Origin: Streptomyces sp. CB01580
GTDB lineage: Bacteria > Actinomycetota > Actinomycetes > Streptomycetales > Streptomycetaceae
Assembly: GCF_001905795.1 (NCBI RefSeq)
Contig: NZ_LIXJ01000029.1
Span: forward strand, 1 to 64,000
DNA: 64,000 nucleotides
Direction: 5' to 3'
Shown here in pieces: positions 48,844-56,190 of the stretch (position 1 is its first letter; the number at the start of each line of letters is the position of its first letter). A program made the position numbers and the translations under genes. Under the pieces are notes generated by a model. It was not told the DNA's origin. It made no database searches and saw nothing but the letters and a program-made list of their open reading frames with translations.

Positions 48844-49668
48844 GTGGCGGACGCCCCGCGGACCGGGGCCGGACCGGTGGCCGAACTGGAGTCGCTGATC
48901 GGCCTGGACGACGTCAAGCAGCAGGTGCTGACCCTGATCAACCTGAACCGGATGGCGCAGCGCCGGGCCAGCCTCGGCATGCCCGCCCCGCCGATGAGCC
49001 GCCATCTGGTCTTCGCGGGGCCGCCCGGCACCGGCAAGACGACGGTCGCCCGCCTCTACGGCTCGATCCTGGCCTCGCTCGGCGTGCTGCGCTCCGGCCA
49101 TCTGGTGGAGGTGTCGCGGGCGGACCTGGTGGCACAGGTCATCGGCGGCACCGCCATCAAGACCACCGAGACCTTCGACAAGGCCCTGGGCGGGGTGCTG
49201 TTCATCGACGAGGCGTACACCCTCACCCCCGGGCGGGGCGGTGGCTCGGACTTCGGCCAGGAGGCGGTGGACACACTGCTGAAGCTGATGGAGGACCACC
49301 GGGACGAGGTGGTGGTGATCGTGGCCGGGTACACGGCCGAGATGGACCGCTTCCTCGACTCCAACCCCGGCCTCGCCTCCCGGTTCACCCGGCACGTCGA
49401 GTTCCCGGACTACTCCTCGGACGAACTGGTCACCATCGTCCGGCAGCACGCGGCGGACAACGGATACGAGTGCGCGCCGGGCGCCGCTTCGGCGCTGCGC
49501 GCGTACTTCGACGCGGTACCGAGAGGCCGTTCGTTCGGCAACGCGCGGCTCGCGCGGCAGACGCTGGAACAGATGATGACCCGTCAGGCCGGTCGGTTGA
49601 GCGCGGTCGCCGCGCCGAGTCTGGACGATCTGCGGATGCTGCTGCCCGAGGACCTGCCGCACCACTGA
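48844..49668 (+). CDS. CbxX/CfqX-type AAA ATPase (possibly detached C-terminal part)
   Basis: 274 residues as drawn from a GTG at 48844. Walker A GPPGTGKT at 59-66, Walker B VLFIDEAY at 118-125, sensor and arginine-finger region PGLASRFTRHVEFPDYSS. It is the AAA+ domain type found in EccA of type VII secretion systems. It lies in the same frame as the beta-helix gene before it, separated only by one TGA and a Gly/Ala-rich 20-codon linker that has no good ribosome site. Either the two are independently translated or one original protein was split. The mycosin-like gene starts 34 bp later. Confidence 0.8.
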   Translation: MADAPRTGAGPVAELESLIGLDDVKQQVLTLINLNRMAQRRASLGMPAPPMSRHLVFAGPPGTGKTTVARLYGSILASLGVLRSGHLVEVSRADLVAQVIGGTAIKTTETFDKALGGVLFIDEAYTLTPGRGGGSDFGQEAVDTLLKLMEDHRDEVVVIVAGYTAEMDRFLDSNPGLASRFTRHVEFPDYSSDELVTIVRQHAADNGYECAPGAASALRAYFDAVPRGRSFGNARLARQTLEQMMTRQAGRLSAVAAPSLDDLRMLLPEDLPHH

Positions 49669-49702
49669 ACCCCGCCCGCCGAGCCGTCCGAGGACCGGTC
49701 CC

Positions 49703-50883
49703 ATGCGTCGCCGTACCACGCTGTTGCTGTGCATCTCCACCCTCGCCGCAGTGCTGCCGGGGCCGCTCGCGCACGCTGACGACGGCGGACGGGTGGCCCT
49801 GCCCGGCATGCCCGAACGGCTCGCCGCCGACCAGAAATGCACGTCCCACAAAGGGCGCGTCACCCCGGACGCGCCGTGGACACGGCAGGCCCTGTCGCTG
49901 GACCAGGTGTGGCGGCTGTCGCGGGGCGAGGGGGTGACCGTGGCGGTCGTGGGCACGGGGGTCAGCGACTCCCCCACCGTGCTGGCGGGCCGGGTGCGGG
50001 CGCTCGGTGACGCCGACCGGGACTGTGTGGGCCGGGGCACCTTCCAGGCCGGTCTGGCCGCCGGGGCGGCGACCACGGGCCAGGGGTTCTCCGGCGTCGC
50101 CCCGCGCGCGCGAGTGCTGGCGGTGCGGGGCACCGGCACCCGGGGCGAGCCGGACCCGGCCCGGCTGGCGGCCGGGGTCCGGGAGGCGGCCGAGGCCGGC
50201 GCGGACGTGATCACGGTGACGGCTCCGCTGGACGGGGCCGACAAGGCGGTGCGGGCCGCGATGGAGGTGGCCGCGCGGAAGGACGCCCTGGTCGTCGTCC
50301 CGGCCGCGGCGGACAGCCTGCCGCCGGGCGTGTCCGAGGCACCGCCCGCGCCCGCGGCGCCGGCCGGGGCGCTGGCCGTCCTCGACACGGGGCCGCAGGG
50401 CGGCCGGGCCGAGAACGCGCCGCGCCACCGGCACGCCGACCTGTCCGCCCCCGGTGCGGCGCTGGTCGGTCCGGGGCCGGTGGGCGACGGCAAGTGGACG
50501 GCGTCGGGGTCGTCCCTGGCGGCGGCGGTGACGGCGGGCGCGGCGGCGCTGGTCCGCGCGTACCACCCGGATCTGACCGCGGACCGGGTGCGGGCCTGGA
50601 TCCTGGAGACGGCCTGTCCGGGGGACCTGCCGGCGCTGGATCCGTACGGCGCGGTGTCGGGTGTCGCTCCCGCCGCGGCGCCGTCCCGGGCCGCGGCGGC
50701 CGAACCGGTGCGGCTGCCCGAGCCACCGGACACGGCGGGGCCCGTGCCACCGCGTATCTGGTCGCGGCGGGGGCGGGCGGCACGATCCTGCTGGTGGCGT
50801 TCCTCGCGGTGGTGCTGCCGCGTGGCCGTGAGCGCCGCTGGCGGCCGGGGCGGCTGGGCGCGGACGGCCCTGGCGCGCGCTGA
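49703..50883 (+). pseudogene. Mycosin-like S8 protein, catalytically degenerate and frameshifted
   Basis: Signal peptide (RRRTTLLLCISTLAAVLPGP), then a subtilase domain of the mycosin type. The catalytic Asp block reads VAVVGTGVSDSP (Gly in place of Asp) and the His block reads CVGRGTFQAG (Arg in place of His); the Ser block ASGSSLAAAV is kept, so it should be inactive as a protease. Near 50733-50745 (run CGGGGCCCG) the frame breaks: the expected C-terminal membrane helix, TAYLVAAGAGGTILLVAFLA, is in the -1 frame and ends at 50881-50883, while the original frame runs antisense into eccC to 51241. This is a frameshift mutation or a sequencing error in a G/C run. Part of a type VII-like cluster. 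Confidence 0.7.
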
Positions 50884-50949
50884 CCCGCGCGTGGGCCGGG
50901 TCGGCGCCCCGCCGACGGGCAGCGGGCTGGTCCGTTCCGCGCGGGTGGC

Positions 50950-51110
50950 GCGGAGCCCGCCGGATGCCCCGACCGGGCGGCCACGCCCGGCACGCGCGCC
51001 TTCCGGCGTCGCCGATGCCCCGGTGGCTCCGCCACGAGGGCATCCGGGCGCCCGGACATCGCACGCACCATGCCGCGTCCGCTTCCCGGTCGAAGGTCGC
51101 CCGGGCGGCG
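50950..51110. repeat. Worn copy B of the inverted-repeat element
   Basis: Shares blocks with copy A at 42457-42614 in the same order: GACCGGGCGGCCACGCCC, CTTCCGGCGTCG, GCACGCACC and GCCGCGTCCGC. The ends are less well kept and the terminal CCTGTCGGG motif is lost. It lies between the ends of the mycosin and eccC genes. Boundaries are approximate. Confidence 0.55.
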
Positions 51111-51111
51111 C

Positions 51112-53253
51112 TCAGCCCTCCTCGGCCGGCCCGTCCGGCTCGTCGGGAAGGGCCAGCTGGACGAGGGCGGCCTTGCGCCGTGCGATGCGCAGCGCCCGGC
51201 CCGGCGGCAGGATGCGCGGCTTGACGTTCTCGAAGACGTAGCCCTCCGTGGGCGGACAGGACATCAGCAGGGCCGGGGAGTTGACCTCCTGGAGCTTGCG
51301 CATCACCGGGTCGAGGCGGGACGCGCCGGTGGCGGCGCGGGCCACCACCAAGTGCAGGCCGAGTTCGTAGCCGAGCGGCAGATGCGCCAGCAGCGGTTCG
51401 AAGGGGCTGTTGAAGCCGGAGCCGACCATCTCGTAGTCGTCGACCAGGATGAACAGGCGCGGGCCCTGCCACCAGTCGGCGCGTCGCATCCGGGCCGGCG
51501 AGATGTCCTCGCCGGGGGTGCGGACGACCATGGCGCGGCCCACGCCGTCGACGAGTTCGCGCAGCGGGTCGGCGGCGACCGCGTGGCCCAGGCGGTACTC
51601 CTCGGGAACCGCCTCGACCAGTTCGCGGCGGTAGTCGACGACCAGGATGCGGGCCTCGTCGGGGGTGTGGGCGGCCATGATGCGCTGGGCGATCAGGCGC
51701 AGGGCACTGGTCTTGCCGCTCTCGGTGTCGCCGACCAGCACCAGGTGCGGGCTCTGCGCGAAGTCGTGCCAGACCGGGGCGAGTTCGGCCTCGTCCAGGC
51801 CGATCGGGATGCGCAGCGGCTGCTCGGAGGCGGGGAGTTCGCGGGCGGGGAGGCTGGTCGGCAGCATCCGTACCGGGGGCGCGTACGGGGCGTCCCAGCT
51901 CTCGGCGACGGCCTCGACCAGGTCGGTGAGCGCCTCGGTCAGGTCCTCGGCCTGTTCCTGGCCGTCGATGCGCGGCAGCGCGGTGAGGAAGTGCAGCTTG
52001 TCCGGGCTGAGGCCGCGGCCCGGCGAGGTGGGGACGGCGGCGGCCTTGCGGATGTCGACGGCGGAGTCCATGGGGTCGCCCATCCACAGTTCCAGACGGG
52101 TGCCGATCTGGTCGCGGAGGGCGGCGGACAGCTCGACCCAGCGGGAGGTGCCGACCATCAGGTGGACGCCGTAGTTGAGGCCGCGCGAGGCCAGGCCGTT
52201 GAAGACGGCGACGTCGTCGAACATGTCGGAGCGTACGGTCGCCCACCCGTCCACGACGAGGAACACGTCGCCGAACGGTTCGTCGGGGTACTGGCCGGCC
52301 GCCCGCCGCTTGCGGTAGGTGGCCATCGAGTCGATGCCCTCCTCCTGGAAGAACAGTTCGCGGCGGTTGAGCAGCGAGGTGACCTCGGCCAGGGTCCGGG
52401 AGACGCGTTCGCGGTCGAGCCGGCCCGCGACGCCGCCCACGTGCGGCAGTCCGGCGAGCCCGACGAGCGCTCCGCCGCCGAAGTCGAGGCAGTAGAACTG
52501 GACTTCGCGGGGGGTGTGGGTGAGCGCGAGCGCCGTGATGAGGGTGCGCAGCAGGGTGCTCTTGCCGCTCTGCGGACCGCCCGCGACGGCGACGTGTCCG
52601 CCCGCGCCGGAGAGGTCGACGGTGAGCAGGTCGCGCACCTGCTCGAAGGGCCTGTCGACGATGCCGACCGGCACCCTGAGCCTGCCCCGGTCCGGTGATC
52701 CCGCGGTGGTGAGGCCGAAGTCGGGGTCCGGCACCAGGGGCGGCAGCAGGGCGTCCAGGCTGGGCGGGGCGTCCAGCGGCGGGAGCCACACCTGGTGGGC
52801 GGGCGGTCCGCTGTCGCGGAGCCGTTCCAGGGCCAGGCCGAGCAGGGTCTCACCGGTCTCCGGCTCGGCGGCCGGTTCCGGGTCGGGGGCGGCGGGCAGG
52901 GTCCGCGGCACCACCCAGCCGGTGCCCCACGGCACCACCTGCCGGGCGATCTGGGCCTGTTGCACGCTGCCGCGCCGGGGCTTGTACGCGCCGGAGACGT
53001 AGGCGGCACGGAACCGGGTGAGGGCCTCGACACCGCTCTTGAGGTAGCCGCTGCCGGGGGTGGGCGGCAGGTGGTGGGCGTCGGGCACGCCGAGGACGCC
53101 GCGGCTCTCCATGGCGGAGAAGGTGCGCAGGCCGATGCGGTAGGAGAGGTGGCTCTCCAGCTGGTGCATGCGCCCCTCCTCCAGGCGCTGCGAGGCGAGC
53201 AGCAGATGGACGCCGAGGGAGCGGCCGAGCCGGCCGATCATCACGAACAGCTC
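51112..53253 (-). pseudogene. eccC: EccC type VII secretion ATPase, N-terminally truncated
   Basis: 710 residues remain of a protein that is normally about 1300 in Streptomyces. The remnant starts inside ATPase domain 1, just after its Walker B region (ELFVMIGRLGRSLGVHLLLA), and keeps LSYRIGLRTFSAMESR. Domain 2 is complete with GGPQSGKS at 222-229, and domain 3 has VGDTESGKT near 504-512. The membrane helices, DUF region and domain 1 P-loop are missing, so it cannot work as a translocase. Upstream of residue 1 the sequence switches to an IS transposase scrap. The usual esx, eccB, eccD and eccE genes are not in this window. Confidence 0.88.
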
Positions 53254-53257
53254 GCAC

Positions 53258-53335
53258 AGCGAGCCGTTCGGTCAGGCACCGCAGGGTGCGACTGGACAGG
53301 TCGATCGACGACGGGTGGACAAGCACACGAAGCAC
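53258..53335 (-). mobile_element. 5' scrap of an IS transposase
   Basis: The 26 codons from 53335 read LRVLVHPSSIDLSSRTLRCL, which resembles the N-terminus of DDE transposases common in Streptomyces (recalled as VLVYPSSIDLSSRTLRFL). The similarity stops at about 53258, where eccC coding sequence begins a few bases later in another frame. This marks the breakpoint of an insertion or deletion. Confidence 0.65.
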
Positions 53336-53464
53336 CTGATGGTTGCGGGCGATCTTGGTCGAGAACCCGTCTACCAGGAGCTTCGTCGTTCCGTAGAACC
53401 GTCCGACACGTGGCCATCAGTGTCAGACCGAAAAAGGCTCAATCCGCACAATTTGTAACAAAAG

Positions 53465-53722
53465 TGTGCCACCGTGACCCTGACGAGCGGCGTGTCCATT
53501 CACGAAGTGTCTCGCTGGCTCGGGCATCGCTCGATCAAGGTCACGGTGGACAAGTACGGCCACCTCACCCAGGACGGCCGGGAACGCTGCCGTCAGGTGG
53601 CCGAGGCGGCCGTGGCACCGCACATGCTCACAGCAGGCCGAACGACCTCAGAACCCGGCGCTGAGCCGGTGTCGGACGAGCGGGCCAGTAGAGATAGCAG
53701 ACACCGCCCGTACCGCTTCTGA
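53465..53722 (+). pseudogene. C-terminal scrap of a tyrosine recombinase
   Basis: From 53465 the frame reads CATVTLTSGVSIHEVSRWLG, then HRSIKVTVDKYGHLTQDGRE, which is the C-terminal part of phage/ICE-type tyrosine integrases, including the second active-site His (WLGH) and the catalytic Tyr (DKYGHL). The R-I, H-x-x-R part is absent. It runs over the 3' end of the convergent C39 peptidase gene. The 120 bp before it are A+T-rich for this genome and unassigned. It is a scar of a lost integrative element. Confidence 0.8.
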
Positions 53723-54995
53723 CCTTGCCGTTCGCGTCGTGGCGCTTGGTGCGCAGCCAGATGTTCTCCCATTCGCGGCGCCGGTAGACCCGGCGGACCG
53801 CCTCGTTGTCCGGTGAGGCCGGGTCGTTGGCGATCACGTCACCGTCCGCGGTGAACCCGATCACGGTCATCAGGTGGCCGGACGTCCCGTATCCGGCGCC
53901 GGTCAGTTCCTCCTTGAGGAAGGACTGCGACGTGATGACCGGGATGCCCGCCCGGATCAGGGTCTCCACGTCCGTGAGCGAACCGAGCCTGGTCACCGCG
54001 GCGCCCATGTCGTCGTAGGTCGCGGCGTAGGCGGCGTTGAACGGCCAGTTGCCACAGCCCTCGTACTGGTAGTCGTACGTGAACCGGGCGGCGTGGCAGA
54101 CCTGTGGGTCGGCCAGACCGGGCTCGACCCAGGCGAGATCCTCGGGGGTGGGGCGGCGGCCCCAGAACTCGATGATCATCTGCGAGGACGTGGGGCTGCA
54201 CCACGCCTCGCCGCCGTTGTCGTACTCCGGGTACTGCCCCGCGTGGATGTTCTGCGAGTAGCGCGGCACCCGCAGTTCCCCGACGAGACCGGGAACGCTG
54301 GCGGGCACGGTGAAGCGGTCCGGGACGTCGGACGCCATGGTGCCGAGCCGCCACACGGTGGGCGTGCCGCGGGTGCCCGGGGCGCGGTGGAGGGTCAGCC
54401 GCATGCGGTGGGCGGCCAGCCGCAGCCCGCTCGCCGGGTCGTCCACCGAGAAGGTGTCGGTCCAGACGGAACTCCTGCCGTCGCCCTGGTCGTCGACGGA
54501 GGTCCTGCGGATGTCGCCGTCGCCGGAGGCCCAGCGGCCCATCACGTACCACGGGGTCCAGGTGCCGTCCGAGTAGCGGCCCTGAAGCTCGATCTGGATC
54601 CAGGTGCCCTCGGGGGTGTGTGCGTTCCAGGAGGCGATCACCTCGGTCGCGGGGACGGCCGACCGGTGGAGCGGCGAGGTCCAGGTCGCATACTCCCATG
54701 CGGAGGTACGCCCGGTGTGCGGGTCGGTGTAGTCGGTGCGCCCCTCGGGGCGGCCGATCACCAGACCGGGGCGGCGGCCCGCGACGGCCCGGGTACCGGC
54801 GCAGAAGCCGCCGCGCCAGTCGGTGTACGTGTGCCAGGAGTGGTTGTCCACGGAAAGAGCGGCTGCCGAGGGGGTCGAGGGAGCGGTGGACGAGGCGGTG
54901 GCGGCGTGCGCGGAGGCGGCGGAAGGCACCGTACCGGCGGCGGCCACCGCGAGCGCGGCGGTCAGCACGGTCCTGCGCGAGGTCGGTCTGTTCAT
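53628..54995 (-). CDS. Secreted C39-like cysteine peptidase
   Basis: 455 residues with a twin-arginine signal (SRRTVLTAALAVAAAGTVPS). Residues about 50-230 form a beta-rich domain with ATWTSPLHRSAVPATEVIAS; the C-terminal 210 residues are a C39-like papain fold: Cys266 in GGEAWCSPTSSQMI, His374 in GTSGHLMTVIGF and Asn390/Asp391 in VIANDPASPDN. No ABC transporter is attached, so it is not a bacteriocin exporter; target unknown, presumably extracellular protein or cell wall. ATG at 54995. A DasR-type site lies 124 bp upstream. Its 3' end is overlapped by the integrase scrap. Confidence 0.88.
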   Translation of the reverse strand: MNRPTSRRTVLTAALAVAAAGTVPSAASAHAATASSTAPSTPSAAALSVDNHSWHTYTDWRGGFCAGTRAVAGRRPGLVIGRPEGRTDYTDPHTGRTSAWEYATWTSPLHRSAVPATEVIASWNAHTPEGTWIQIELQGRYSDGTWTPWYVMGRWASGDGDIRRTSVDDQGDGRSSVWTDTFSVDDPASGLRLAAHRMRLTLHRAPGTRGTPTVWRLGTMASDVPDRFTVPASVPGLVGELRVPRYSQNIHAGQYPEYDNGGEAWCSPTSSQMIIEFWGRRPTPEDLAWVEPGLADPQVCHAARFTYDYQYEGCGNWPFNAAYAATYDDMGAAVTRLGSLTDVETLIRAGIPVITSQSFLKEELTGAGYGTSGHLMTVIGFTADGDVIANDPASPDNEAVRRVYRRREWENIWLRTKRHDANGKVRSGTGGVCYLYWPARPTPAQRRVLRSFGLL

Positions 54996-55118
54996 GGGCG
55001 AGACCCCCGGTCGTGAACTCGTGGACGGAATGCGGTTACGGGTGTGCGACAGTGCGCCAACTATCGCGGTTCGCGGCCGGATCCGGCCAGCGTTACGACA
55101 CCCCGCCGAGCCACCAAT

Positions 55119-55134
55119 ATTGGTCTGAACCACT
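55119..55134. promoter_or_regulatory. DasR-type operator between divergent genes
   Basis: ATTGGTCTGAACCACT matches the dre consensus at 13 of 16 positions, with both half-sites TGGTCT and ACCACT intact. It is 124 bp before the C39 peptidase start and 67 bp before the kinase-like start, so it could control either. Confidence 0.65.
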
Positions 55135-55201
55135 GGCATGACCTGCGGCGGACCCGGACGCGCCCGGCGAACACCCCGGACCGGCCCGTAGGCTGGAACC
55201 C

Positions 55202-55795
55202 ATGAACGACCTCTCGGGCCCCGCCGCGCGGCTGCGCGCCCTGGCACCGTCCTGCGGACCGGTGCGGCTGGTCGCCGTGGACGGTCACGCGGGATCGGGG
55301 AAGAGCACCTTCGCGACCCGTCTGGCCGCGGCGCTCGGCGACGCCCCGGTGCTGCGTCTGGACGACCTGGCCACCCACACGTCCTTCTTCACCTGGACGG
55401 ACAGGCTGCGGGAGCAGGTGATCGAGCCCCTGTCGCGCGGGGAGCGCGCCCATTACGCGCCGTACGACTGGACCGCCCGGACGTTCGGGCCGCCGCGCGC
55501 CCTGAACCCCGCGCCGGTGGTCCTGATCGAGGGCGTCGGCGCGGGGCGCCGCGCGCTGCGCCCGCACCTGGCACGGCTGCTGTGGATGGACCTGCCCGCC
55601 GCGGAGTCCTGGGGGCGGGGCCGGCACCGGGACGGACCCGCGCTGTCCGCCTTCTGGGACGGGTGGACGGCCGCCGAGGAGGGGCACTTCTCGGCCGATC
55701 CTTCGCGCCCCCACGCGGACACGCTGATACGGCAGTTGCCGGTGGGCTACGCGTGGGCGGAGGGCCCTCGCCCGGCCGCGGGGGCGAACCACTGA
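55202..55795 (+). CDS. Uridine kinase-like P-loop protein
   Basis: 197 residues. P-loop GHAGSGKS at 28-35 in RLVAVDGHAGSGKSTFATRL, then LRLDDLATHTSFFTWTDRL and the Walker B-like VVLIEGVGAGRRALRPHLARL. The layout is that of the uridine kinase / phosphoribulokinase-like family in actinobacteria, but residues that define nucleoside binding are not clear, so the substrate is open. ATG at 55202. Single gene, followed by a region with a probable small RNA. Confidence 0.8.
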   Translation: MNDLSGPAARLRALAPSCGPVRLVAVDGHAGSGKSTFATRLAAALGDAPVLRLDDLATHTSFFTWTDRLREQVIEPLSRGERAHYAPYDWTARTFGPPRALNPAPVVLIEGVGAGRRALRPHLARLLWMDLPAAESWGRGRHRDGPALSAFWDGWTAAEEGHFSADPSRPHADTLIRQLPVGYAWAEGPRPAAGANH

Positions 55796-55867
55796 GTCAC
55801 GGACGGTGAGCGGGGCGCACCCCCGTATCAACTGCTGAGAAATCGGCCCGGATGACCCCAACTCGGC

Positions 55868-55897
55868 TTGACCGGAGGGCGGTACAGGTCTTACGTT
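55868..55897 (+). promoter_or_regulatory. Sigma-HrdB-like promoter
   Basis: TTGACC (55868-55873) and TACGTT (55892-55897) with an 18-bp spacer. It would start transcripts near 55904, about 285 bp before the TPR-AAA gene, with a strong hairpin just downstream. Confidence 0.6.
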
Positions 55898-55903
55898 CTC
55901 AAT

Positions 55904-55972
55904 GTGCGGCTTTTCGAAGCCCTCACAGACACGAAGCCCCCGGTTGTTCCCCCGTGATCGGGGGCTTCGTCC
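55904..55972 (+). ncRNA. Candidate small RNA or attenuated leader
   Basis: A transcript starting about seven bases after the TACGTT box would meet a perfect 12-bp hairpin (ACGAAGCCCCCG at 55931-55942 with CGGGGGCTTCGT at 55959-55970, 16-base loop) within 70 bases. Promoter plus early terminator suggests a short RNA, or an attenuator for the TPR-AAA gene downstream. The 5' part may form a small CTTTTCGAAG loop. I recall a small RNA reported near this place in S. coelicolor, but I am not certain. The 218 bp from 55973 to the gene show nothing else. Confidence 0.5.
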
Positions 55973-56190
55973 TGCTCGCGCACGCCCTCTCCCCCACGGC
56001 CCCCGCGCGCTCCGTTCACCCTCGGTCACGACCTCCCTTCTGCCTGCGGTGCCCTTATTCGAGTACTCCCCGCGCAGGTACGATGCCTCTCGGTGCGGTC
56101 AATTCCCGCTCGCGGCACAGTGGTTCGGCGCGCCTCGGCGGGCGGGTCGTGCGGCGGGACATCCCGGGGGCACGGTTTGTGGGGGACCAG

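Noticed and set aside
53258..53335. Complete IS element at the eccC breakpoint
   Set aside because: Only 26 codons of a transposase are seen; no inverted ends, no DDE region.
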